NCBI GenBank assembly: GCA_031278665.1
Contig: JAITKC010000354.1
Span: forward strand, 1-5,521
Reading direction: 5' to 3'
DNA length: 5,521 nt
DNA from: Bifidobacteriaceae bacterium
GTDB lineage: Bacteria > Actinomycetota > Actinomycetes > Actinomycetales > WQXJ01
In this document: positions 1 through 5,521 of the stretch, piece after piece
How the letters are laid out: each line of letters opens with the position of its first letter
How positions within the stretch are numbered: position 1 is the first letter of the stretch
Translations under genes and position numbers: made by a program
The notes under the pieces: model-generated
Databases searched by the model: none
Told to the model about the DNA's origin: nothing
The model's input: only the letters and a program-made list of their open reading frames with translations

Positions 1-763
1 CTCCGCCAGGGCGCGCGTCGCGTCCATCGCGACCACGGTCCCCTCGACCGCCGGGTTTCCCGGCGGCGGCCGCGCGCACGATATCTCGTTGGACTTCGAA
101 TCAACCTGCGCCTGGCCCGCCGCCACCCCTTCGGCGTGGGTCAACGCGCCCGCCAAGCGCGCCGCCTTGCCCGTCGCCGGGTTCTTCGAGCCGCTCAGCG
201 TCTTTCCGTCCAAGGCGACCACCCGCCCGCCGCTGGCCACACCGGCGCAGCCGCATCCGCGCTCCCGCCAGCAGGTCGGCGACGTCCGCGTCCAATCCGG
301 TCGGCACCCGCCGCGCGGTCGGCTCCGACGGCGCCCGCCGCCGGCCACACCGGCGCAGCCGGATCCGCGCTCCCGCCAGCAGGTCGGCGACGTCCGCGTC
401 CAATTCGGTCGGCACCCGCCGCGCGGTCGGCTCCGACGGCGCCCGCCGCCGGCCGAACCCGAGGTCCTCCAACACCTCCCCGCCCACGTCGCCCGCCCAC
501 TCGCCGATCACGGCGATCGACCTGGCGCCCGCCGCCGCCGTCAAAGCCAAGGCCGGCGCCACTTCCAAAGGGTGGCGTTTGCCGCGCGCCCTGCGCGGGT
601 CCGCCGGCAGCGCGACCAGTTCGACGGCGTTCATCCGGGAGACCCGCCCCGGCTCGACAGGCACACCGGTGTTGGGGGAAGACGATGGCGTCTGCGTGGC
701 CTTTCTGGGGAAGATGGCCCTATTCACAAGCCGACCTTTCACCCAGAAGGCCGCGCCCGCCAC
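1..763 (-). pseudogene. Broken ISAs1-family transposase, frameshifted and cut by the window edge
   Basis: This is the relic of a DDE transposase of the ISAs1 family (cut-and-paste insertion sequences). Reading the minus strand from 763, the first frame gives an N-terminal DDE-associated domain: a PADPRRARGKRHPLE segment, then an Ala-rich helix, ARSIAVIGEWAGDV and RRRAPSEPTARRV, matching the family pattern 'DPR..RG.RHPL...GARS...I.EW...APSE.T.RRV'. That frame then degenerates and stops at 101-103. The DDE domain continues in another frame from about 237 to the left edge: VVALDGKTLSGSKNPATGKA, then QVDSKSNEI and VEGTVVAMDA. The Asp of ALDGKT and the Asp of VVAMDA correspond to the first two catalytic acids. 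The frameshift therefore lies near 231-270, next to a 108-bp tandem duplication that itself keeps frame. The nominal start at 763 is a GTG and is weak; the recognisable domain begins around 675. The rest lies outside the window, so the third catalytic residue cannot be checked. No terminal inverted repeats were identified. Family assignment is from recalled motifs, with good confidence. Confidence 0.8.
235..450. repeat. 108-bp tandem duplication inside the transposase relic
   Basis: Positions 235-342 and 343-450 are two adjacent copies of one 108-bp unit. I find two differences (254 C versus 362 G, and 297 C versus 405 T). The unit is 36 codons, so the transposase reading frame passes through unchanged and the segment RRRAPSEPTARRVPT...LDADVADLLAGAR appears twice, with E/G and I/M differences. 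The family needs this segment only once, so the duplication is secondary. The near identity implies a recent event or homogenisation between copies. Confidence 0.95.
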
Positions 764-888
764 CCATCAACCCCGGCGCGCCCCACATCACCCCAAGTCA
801 AACAACTACCCCGTCGACTTCGACAGGGCCATGCCCCAAAACCCAAGGCCAACAGCGCCACTCACCGACCATGACGAGGACCTGGAAA

Positions 889-1001
889 CGCATCGAGACC
901 GACAATTTCTAGGCCGAAACGCATCGAGACCGACAATTTCCCTGGTGATTTGAATCGAGACCGACAAGTTCCCTGGTGTTTTGCATCGACACCGACAATT
1001 T
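889..1001 (-). repeat. Left 31-bp repeat array, four units
   Basis: Four 20-bp cores start at 889, 920, 951 and 982, exactly 31 bp apart. On the plus strand the core reads CGCATCGAGACCGACAATTT; the first two are perfect and the third and fourth carry a few substitutions. The 11-bp spacers, read on the minus strand, include TTTCGGCCTAG (909-919) and AAACACCAGGG (971-981), both of which also occur in the right array. Orientation is opposite to that of the right array. Function unknown; see the inverted-repeat entry. Confidence 0.95.
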
Positions 1002-1174
1002 CTAGGAGGCCTTTTCACGTTGTCGCAGGTCAGGCGGGCGCGACTGTTTTCGGGACCAGAACAATTGTCGGTCTCGATTCAAAACACCAGGGAAATTGTC
1101 GGTCTCGATGCGTCCGACCAGGGAAATTGTCGGTCTCGATGCGTTTCGGCCTAGAAATTGTCGGTCTCGATGCG
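889..1174. repeat. Large inverted repeat, 113-bp arms around a 60-bp centre
   Basis: The reverse complement of 889-1001 aligns without gaps to 1062-1174 with 10 mismatches in 113 by my count. The match includes spacers as well as cores: 971-981 pairs exactly with 1082-1092, and 909-939 pairs exactly with 1124-1154. The spacer outside the left arm (878-888) does not match 1175-1185, so the symmetry ends there. The centre, 1002-1061, contains no recognisable gene. The layout resembles multi-site ends of a mobile element whose interior has been lost, or an inversion/duplication of part of the right array. I do not recognise the sequence as a known IS end. Confidence 0.9.
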
Positions 1175-1461
1175 TCCGGCCACAACAATTGTCGGTGTCG
1201 ATGGGTTTCGGCCTAGAAATTGTCGGTCTCGATGCGTCCGACCAGGGAAATTGTCGGTCTCGATGCGTCCGGCCAGGGAAATTGTCGGTCTCGATGCGTC
1301 CGCCCAGGGAAAGTGTCGGTCTCGATGCGTCCGACCAGGGACATTGTCGGTCTCGATGCGTTCGACCAGGGAAATTGTCGGTGTCGATGCGTTTCGGCCT
1401 AGAAATTGTCGGTCTCGATGCGTCCGACCACGGAAATTGTCGATCTCGATGCGTTTCGGCC
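1062..1461 (+). repeat. Right 31-bp tandem array, thirteen units
   Basis: Thirteen cores begin at 1062, 1093, 1124, 1155, 1186, 1217, 1248, 1279, 1310, 1341, 1372, 1403 and 1434, every one 31 bp from the last with no insertion or deletion. Consensus core: AAATTGTCGGTCTCGATGCG. The 11-bp spacers fall into two classes: TCCGACCAGGG and near variants, and TTTCGGCCTAG (1144, 1206, 1389-1402 region, and a partial at 1454). The spacing is too short for CRISPR. A 31-bp period is close to three helical turns, which would place every core on one face of the DNA, as expected for a binding-site array (inference). The unit lacks stops in several frames, which creates spurious open frames on both strands. 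Confidence 0.95.
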
Positions 1462-1801
1462 GCCGGACAGGGTGGCAGTCGCGGGCAAGGAGCCCGGCTT
1501 GACGGCGGCAACCCGGTTCGAACGAGCCGGCCGCCCCCTCGAAAAGCCGACTCGCGTCATCGGCGGGGCCGATGACGACGCCGGTAGCCGACATCCCGCC
1601 CCAACCCGCGGCTTCGCTCAAAGCCACGCGCCACGCCTCCGCCCCCGGGCTTCGAACAGAGTCGTGGGTCGACGCGGCGGGGGTCGGGGCAACCCACGGC
1701 TTCGCTCAAAGCCCTGGCCCGAGCCGCCCGGACGGCTGGCCGCCCGCAGCCGCCGGACGATGCCGCCCGGACGATGACGACGGACGGCGCCGCCGCCCCG
1801 C
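1462..1801. other. Non-coding stretch between the 31-bp array and the small membrane-protein gene
   Basis: About 340 bp with no convincing gene; the open frames through it are low-complexity Arg/Pro/Gly readings of GC-rich DNA. It holds three copies of a hairpin repeat (1603-1714) and a small tandem repetition of CCGCCGGACGATG near 1750-1776. No clear terminator with a T-run is visible for the minus-strand gene ending at 1802. Confidence 0.7.
1603..1714. repeat. Three copies of a ~23-bp hairpin repeat in alternating orientation
   Basis: Copy 1 (1603-1625) and copy 3 (1691-1713) match at 22 of 23 positions; both contain GGCTTCGCTCAAAGCC, whose GGCTT/AAGCC ends can pair around a 6-base loop. 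Copy 2 (1647-1670) is an inverted, more diverged version, matching the reverse complement of 1691-1714 at 18 of 24. The + / - / + arrangement resembles REP/BIME-type extragenic elements, and neighbouring copies could pair into a larger stem. It lies downstream of the minus-strand gene, so a role in 3' end formation is possible but unproven. Confidence 0.75.
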
Positions 1802-2206
1802 TCAACGCGCCTCGGACGACGGCCCCTCGGGCCGATCCCCGGCCGCGAACAGCCGGGACGAAAGTTCGTAGAGCGCCTGGACGTTGTTCTCCAAGCGGTA
1901 GTAGTGGCCAATATAGGCCGCTTCCAATCCCGCCAGCACCGCGCTCAGCGCGACCAGGGCGCCCGCGGTCCAGCCGTCCGGATCGCCGGCGGCCAGACAG
2001 AGCGCCAAGGCGGCCAACGCGGCCGCCAGCAGTCCCGCGAAGAAGAAGGTCACCAGCAGATGGATCAACCGCTCGTGCTGGAAGTTGCGGGTCTGCTCGC
2101 GGTGATGGGCGGCCAAGCGCCTGAGGCCGGCCCGGTCGCCCGCCGCCGCCAAGGCGGCCAGTCGCTGGTCGACCGTCTCGATGTGACGCCGAATCCGCCG
2201 GTTCAC
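1802..2206 (-). CDS. Small two-helix membrane protein, conserved hypothetical
   Basis: Encodes 134 residues; function unknown. Residues 1-45 are charged and probably helical (RRIRRHIETVDQRLAALAAA, then a His/Arg-rich stretch). Two hydrophobic segments follow at about 48-73 and 79-100, separated by a short GDPDGW turn, and the tail is hydrophilic. That predicts a membrane hairpin with both termini on the same side. The blocks FQHERLIHLLVT (42-53) and YIGHYYRLENNVQALYEL (98-115) resemble a family of short uncharacterised membrane proteins that I remember from Firmicutes and other gut bacteria, which argues that this frame is real. The start is GTG at 2206; no Shine-Dalgarno is seen, but a TAAGAT box sits six bases upstream, consistent with a leaderless mRNA. 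It is divergent from valS with 71 bp between them. No signal peptide or enzymatic motif is visible. Confidence 0.82.
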   Translation of the reverse strand: MNRRIRRHIETVDQRLAALAAAGDRAGLRRLAAHHREQTRNFQHERLIHLLVTFFFAGLLAAALAALALCLAAGDPDGWTAGALVALSAVLAGLEAAYIGHYYRLENNVQALYELSSRLFAAGDRPEGPSSEAR

Positions 2207-2277
2207 GCCGACATCTTACTTGCCGCCGCCGGCCGGCGATGTGCCGCCACGGCGGGCATCTGGGAAGATAGGACATC
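2207..2277. promoter_or_regulatory. Divergent intergenic region between the membrane-protein gene and valS
   Basis: The 71 bp must hold the start signals for both genes unless transcripts come from further away. It contains a short inverted repeat CCGCCACGGCGG (2244-2255) and a GGAAGATAGGA stretch (2263-2273) before valS. AGGA at 2270-2273 could act as a ribosome binding site, only four bases from the GTG at 2278; GAAGAT at 2264-2269 could instead be a -10 box for a nearly leaderless valS mRNA. The gap is too short for a tRNA-sensing T-box leader. Confidence 0.5.
2213..2218 (-). promoter_or_regulatory. Candidate -10 box for a leaderless membrane-protein mRNA
   Basis: TAAGAT on the minus strand is followed by six bases and then the GTG start codon. 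This places the predicted transcription start on the first base of the codon, the classic geometry of actinobacterial leaderless genes with a TANNNT box. No convincing -35 element is present at the usual distance. Confidence 0.5.
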
Positions 2278-5166
2278 GTGAGCCGACTAAGCCAACTATC
2301 CCACCTGCGCCCAACTGTGCCGGAGCGGCCGAGCCTCGACGGGCTGGAGACCAAGTGGGATCGAATCTGGTCCGATCAAGCCGTCTACAGCTTCGAGCGG
2401 GGCGCCCCGCGCGAGCGGGTCTTCTCGATCGACACCCCGCCGCCCACCGTCTCCGGCTCGCTCCACGTTGGCCATGTGTTCTCTTACACCCACACCGACA
2501 TCATCGCCCGCCACCAGCGCATGCTTGGCAAAACCGTCTTCTATCCGATGGGCTGGGACGACAACGGCCTGCCGACCGAACGCCGGGTCCAGAACTACTA
2601 CGGGGTGCGCTGCGACCCCTCGCTGGCTTATGACCCGGATTTCACCCCGCCGCAGGCCGGCGGCGACGGCAAATCGTCCAAAGCCGCGAGCCAGGTCCCG
2701 ATCTCGCGGCGCAACTTCGTCGAGTTGTGCGAGCGGTTGTCGGCCGAGGACGAGAAGCAGTTCGAGGCCCTCTGGCGCCATCTCGGCCTGTCGGTTGACT
2801 GGTCGCAGACCTATCAGACGATCGACCGTCATTCCCGCGCCACCTCGCAGTTGGCCTTCTTGCGCAATCTGGCCCGCGGCGAGGCCTACCAGCAACTGGC
2901 GCCGACGCTTTGGGACGTCACCTTCCGCACCGCCGTCGCCCAGGCCGAGTTGGTCGACCGCGACCAGCCCGGCGCCTACCACCGGATCGCTTTCGCCCGC
3001 GTCCCCGCCGCCGCCGATGCCGCCGCCTCCGCCGATGCCGCCGCCGCCGGTCCCGCCGCCGGTCCCGCCGCCGCCTCCGATGCCGCCCCCTTCGCCGATG
3101 CCGCCGCCGCTCCCGCCGCCGCCTCCGATGCCGCCGCCTTCGCCGATGCCGCTCTCACCGCCGGCCCGGCCTTGGGCCCGCCCGCCGACGGCGAGCCAGT
3201 CCACATCGAGACCACCCGCCCGGAGCTGCTGCCGGCCTGCGTCGCCTTGGTCGCCCACCCGGACGACCGGCGCTACCAGCATCTGTTCGGGACCCGGGTC
3301 AAGGTGCCGCTATTCGGCATGGAGGTGCCGGTCGTCGCGCACCGCCTGGCGACGCCGGACAAAGGCTCGGGCATCGCCATGGTCTGCACTTTCGGAGACG
3401 TCACGGACGTCATCTGGTGGCGTGAGCTGCACCTGCCGACGCGAGCCATCTTGGGCTGGGACGGCCGCGTCCTGCCGACTCCGCCGCCCGGCCTCGACTC
3501 GCCCGCCGGCCGGGGCGCCTACCAGGAGTTGGCCGGGTTGACGGTGTTCTCGGCCCGCCAGCGGGTGGTCGAGTTACTGCGCGAATCCGGCGACCTGGAG
3601 GGCGAGCCGCAGCCGATCGTCCATCCGGTCAAGTTCTTCGAGAAGGGCGAGAAGCCGCTCGAGATCATCCCGACCCGCCAGTGGTATCTGACAAATGGCG
3701 GCACCGGCGAGGAATTGCGCGACCGCTTGCTGCGCCGGGGCGACGAGTTGACCTGGCACCCGGATTTCATGCGCGTCCGCTACCAGAACTGGGTCGAGGG
3801 GCTCAACAGCGACTGGCTGATCTCGCGTCAACGCTTCTTCGGCGTGCCCTTCCCGATCTGGTACCCGGTGGACCAGTTCGGCCAGCCGGTCTACGACCGG
3901 CCGATTCTGCCCGGCGAGGACCGGTTGCCGGTCGATCCGGCTAGCGACGCGCCGGCCGGGTACACCCCGGACCAGCGCGGCAAACCGGGCGGTTTCATCG
4001 GCGACCCGGATGTCATGGACACCTGGGCGACTTCCTCGCTGACCCCGCAGATCGCCACCCATTGGCGCGACGATCCGGCTCTGTTCGAGGCCGCCTTCCC
4101 TATGGATCTGCGCCCGCAGGCCCAGGACATAATCCGCACCTGGTTGTTCGCGACTGTCGTCCGAGCCGACCTGGAACAGCGTTCCCTGCCCTTCTACAGC
4201 GCCGCCATCAGCGGTTTCATATTGGACCCGGACCGCAAGAAGATGTCCAAGTCGAAGGGCAACGTCGTCACGCCGATGGGCCTATTGGAACAGCACGGGT
4301 CCGATGCCGTCCGCTACTGGGCCGCCTCCGCCCGCCTCGGCACCGACGCGGCTTTCGAGCCCGGCCAAATGAAAGTCGGCCGCCGCCTGGCCATCAAGAT
4401 CCTGAACGCCTCCAAGTTCGCCCTCTCCTTCCTAACCGCCCCCGCCGATCCAACCGCCGCCGTCCCAACCGGCCGGCCCCGGCCGGCCGACCCGGCCAGC
4501 CGGCTGACGTTCGACCCGGCGCGGGTCGTAAGCCCGCTGGACCAGTCGATGCTGGCGAGTCTGCGGGCCGTGGTGGGGACCGCCACCGAGGCGCTGGCCA
4601 ACTACGACCACACCCGCGCGCTGGAGGCGGTCGAGGCCTTCTTCTGGACTTTTTGCGACGACTACATCGAACTGGTCAAGGCCCGTGTCAACGGCGCGGC
4701 CGGGGCCGAGGCGGCGGCCTCGGCCCGAACCGCCCTCGGCATGGCGCTGTCGGTGTTGCTGAGGCTGTTCGCGCCGTTCCAGCCGTTCGCCACCGAAGAG
4801 GTCTGGTCTTGGTGGCACCAGGAAGGCGACTCGATCCACCGCCAGCCTTGGCCGAGCCCCGACGAGTTGGGCGCCGGCCAGGCGGGCGCCGGCGCGCCCG
4901 AAGACGCCGACCCGGCGGTCCTGGCCGTGGCCGGCGCCGTCCTGAGCGCGCTGCGCAAGGCCAAGTCCGAGGCCAAAGCTTCGATGCGGACGGAGATCGG
5001 CAGCGCCACAGTGGCCGTCCCGGCGACTCTGACCGCCGCGGCCGTGGCCGCCAAAGCCGACGTGATGGCGGCCGGCCGCGCCGCCGAACTGATCCTGGCG
5101 GCATCGGACGCCGAACTTGTCGAACTGGTCTGCGCCGCCCTGCGCCAAGACCCGCCGACCCAATAG
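2278..5166 (+). CDS. valS: Valyl-tRNA synthetase (EC 6.1.1.9) with an Ala-rich insertion in the editing domain
   Basis: Class I aminoacyl-tRNA synthetase that charges tRNA-Val with valine in the cytoplasm, with hydrolytic editing of mischarged threonine. The 962 residues contain the HIGH-type motif HVGH (63-66) in PPPTVSGSLHVGH, the following MGWDDNGLPTERRVQNYYGV (91-110), NWVEGLNSDWLISRQRFFGV (504-523) and KMSKS (655-659) in RKKMSKSKGN. The CP1 editing domain spans roughly 235-470 and includes ETTRPELLPACVALVAHPDD (311-330) and GSGIAMVCTFGD. The anticodon-binding helical domain is about 750-870, and a short C-terminal domain follows (VLSALRKAKSEAKASMRTEI). The motifs fit the ValS type I recall from many actinobacteria rather than the E. 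coli type with a long C-terminal coiled coil. An insertion at about 243-302 makes it longer than I expect (usually under 900), and the linker at about 722-750 is also Pro/Ala-rich. The start is GTG at 2278; the N-terminus agrees with the family (VPERPSLDGLETKW), and an AGGA lies just upstream. All catalytic motifs are intact, so it should be functional. Confidence 0.97.
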   Translation: MSRLSQLSHLRPTVPERPSLDGLETKWDRIWSDQAVYSFERGAPRERVFSIDTPPPTVSGSLHVGHVFSYTHTDIIARHQRMLGKTVFYPMGWDDNGLPTERRVQNYYGVRCDPSLAYDPDFTPPQAGGDGKSSKAASQVPISRRNFVELCERLSAEDEKQFEALWRHLGLSVDWSQTYQTIDRHSRATSQLAFLRNLARGEAYQQLAPTLWDVTFRTAVAQAELVDRDQPGAYHRIAFARVPAAADAAASADAAAAGPAAGPAAASDAAPFADAAAAPAAASDAAAFADAALTAGPALGPPADGEPVHIETTRPELLPACVALVAHPDDRRYQHLFGTRVKVPLFGMEVPVVAHRLATPDKGSGIAMVCTFGDVTDVIWWRELHLPTRAILGWDGRVLPTPPPGLDSPAGRGAYQELAGLTVFSARQRVVELLRESGDLEGEPQPIVHPVKFFEKGEKPLEIIPTRQWYLTNGGTGEELRDRLLRRGDELTWHPDFMRVRYQNWVEGLNSDWLISRQRFFGVPFPIWYPVDQFGQPVYDRPILPGEDRLPVDPASDAPAGYTPDQRGKPGGFIGDPDVMDTWATSSLTPQIATHWRDDPALFEAAFPMDLRPQAQDIIRTWLFATVVRADLEQRSLPFYSAAISGFILDPDRKKMSKSKGNVVTPMGLLEQHGSDAVRYWAASARLGTDAAFEPGQMKVGRRLAIKILNASKFALSFLTAPADPTAAVPTGRPRPADPASRLTFDPARVVSPLDQSMLASLRAVVGTATEALANYDHTRALEAVEAFFWTFCDDYIELVKARVNGAAGAEAAASARTALGMALSVLLRLFAPFQPFATEEVWSWWHQEGDSIHRQPWPSPDELGAGQAGAGAPEDADPAVLAVAGAVLSALRKAKSEAKASMRTEIGSATVAVPATLTAAAVAAKADVMAAGRAAELILAASDAELVELVCAALRQDPPTQ
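3004..3159 (+). repeat. 48-bp in-frame repeats within valS, encoding an Ala-rich insert
   Basis: Three 16-codon units (3004-3051, 3064-3111, 3112-3159) are separated by one 12-bp partial unit (3052-3063). They read PAAADAAASADAAAAG, PAAG, PAAASDAAPFADAAAA and PAAASDAAAFADAALT. The DNA is nearly all GCC with punctuating GAT, TCC and CCC codons, a composition prone to replication slippage. Period and partial unit are multiples of three, so the frame is kept. The opposite strand and the other frames give poly-Gly and poly-Pro readings that are only shadows. Confidence 0.9.
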
Positions 5167-5241
5167 CCACCGGACGCCCGCAACCCGCCGGCGGCCGACC
5201 CGCCACACCGCCCCGGCACGGCAGAGCGGCATTTCGGTTGT
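5167..5241. other. Short spacer after valS
   Basis: The 75 bp between the valS stop codon and the 53-bp array contain a self-complementary CCGCCGGCGG (about 5187-5196) but no T-run behind it, so I cannot call an intrinsic terminator. No gene is seen. Confidence 0.5.
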
Positions 5242-5521
5242 CCAAACACGGCGCGCCGCGCCCGCACTTCGACGCCAGGCACCGCGCGCCGGTTGCCAGA
5301 ACACGCCGCCGCGCCCGCACCTCGGCGCCAAGCGCCGCGCGCCGGTTGCCAGAACACGCCGCCGCGCCCGCACCTCGGCGCCAGGCGCCGCGCGCCGGTT
5401 GCCAGAACACGCCCCCGCCCGCACCTCGGCACCAAGCTGCCGGCTCCGATCATCAGAACACGGCCGCCCGCGCCGAAGGGCGGCGCCGAGCGCCGCGCCG
5501 GTTGCCATAACCCGGCGAGGC
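5242..5521. repeat. 53-bp tandem array with a conserved GC hairpin, cut by the window edge
   Basis: Units lie at 5242-5295 (54 bp), 5296-5348 (53), 5349-5401 (53), 5402-5453 (52) and 5454-5504 (51), with a sixth starting at 5505 and running off the window. Most begin CCAGAACACG and end GCCGGTTG. The second and third differ at a single base by eye; the others are more diverged. Units 2, 3 and 5 contain a perfect six-pair stem CGGCGC/GCGCCG with three-base loops CAA, CAG and CGA; unit 4 keeps a five-pair CGGCA/TGCCG stem despite sequence change. The period is not a multiple of three, so the long open frames on both strands here are not real genes. Possibly an extragenic structured repeat, or a transcribed 3' region of valS; function unknown. 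Confidence 0.9.

Noticed and set aside
824..837. CAGGGCCATGCCCC as the terminal repeat of the ISAs1 element
   Set aside because: The orientation does not fit the right-hand end of a minus-strand element, and no partner end is available in the window.
89..912. Plus-strand Arg/Pro-rich open frames over the left region
   Set aside because: Antisense shadows of the minus-strand transposase relic, whose domain motifs are recognisable.
889..1461. CRISPR array
   Set aside because: Units are 20-bp cores with 11-bp spacers that recur between units and invert midway; CRISPR spacers are longer and unique, and no cas gene is near.
1485..1535. tRNA gene suggested by GGTTCGAA at about 1512-1519
   Set aside because: The flanking bases do not form a five-pair T-arm, and no acceptor, D or anticodon arms are found.
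1002..1627. Repetitive proteins with motifs such as RDRQFPWSDASRPTIS or SVSMRPTREIVGLDA
   Set aside because: They arise in several frames on both strands because the 31-bp unit lacks stops; 31 is not a multiple of three, so each frame cycles. No start signals or independent evidence.
2207..2277. T-box riboswitch controlling valS
   Set aside because: Only 71 bp separate the divergent genes, far too little for the stem I and antiterminator structures.
2468..3541. Pro-rich protein in another plus-strand frame, and Gly-rich protein on the minus strand
   Set aside because: Shadows of the GCC-rich repeats and codon bias of valS, which has complete synthetase motifs.
4432..5508. Minus-strand protein with repeated VFWQPARGAWRR-type segments
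   Set aside because: Reading of the 53-bp array and of the valS antisense strand; the unit falls in different frames from copy to copy.
4062..5510. Long plus-strand Arg/Pro-rich open frame overlapping the end of valS and the 53-bp array
   Set aside because: Out-of-frame reading of valS followed by a repeat whose period is not a multiple of three; composition is typical of GC-rich shadow frames.

Overview
The window is very GC-rich. It carries one full-length housekeeping gene, valyl-tRNA synthetase (valS), of the form I associate with high-GC Gram-positive bacteria (its signature-region motifs match what I remember of actinobacterial ValS). Together with the base composition, the GTG starts, a probable leaderless promoter and an ISAs1-type transposase relic, this suggests an actinobacterium. 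I cannot name a genus.

Layout, left to right. (1) 1-763, minus strand: a decayed ISAs1-family transposase. The N-terminal DDE-associated domain and the DDE catalytic domain are both recognisable but lie in different frames. A nearly perfect 108-bp tandem duplication sits at the join, and the gene runs off the left edge. (2) 889-1461: a 31-bp repeat system, four units in one orientation on the left, 60 bp of other sequence, then thirteen units in the opposite orientation. The four left units and the first four right units form a 113-bp inverted repeat with about 91% identity. (3) 1462-1801: non-coding, with a hairpin-bearing short repeat in three copies of alternating orientation. (4) 1802-2206, minus: a small two-helix membrane protein of a conserved uncharacterised type. 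(5) 2207-2277: a compact divergent intergenic region. (6) 2278-5166, plus: valS, with an Ala-rich insertion of about 60 residues in the editing domain, built from 48-bp DNA repeats. (7) 5167-5521: non-coding, holding a 53-bp tandem array whose GC hairpin is kept in most units; it continues past the right edge.

Only two genes look functional: the membrane protein and valS, transcribed divergently from a 71-bp gap. Nothing shows that they act together. The remarkable property of the window is the number of unrelated repeat families in 5.5 kb (108, 31, about 23, 48 and 53 bp), one of them inside an essential gene. The strongest candidate for something undescribed is the phased 31-bp array with its inverted arm. 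It looks like a protein-binding-site array or the ends of a collapsed mobile element; I do not recognise its family.
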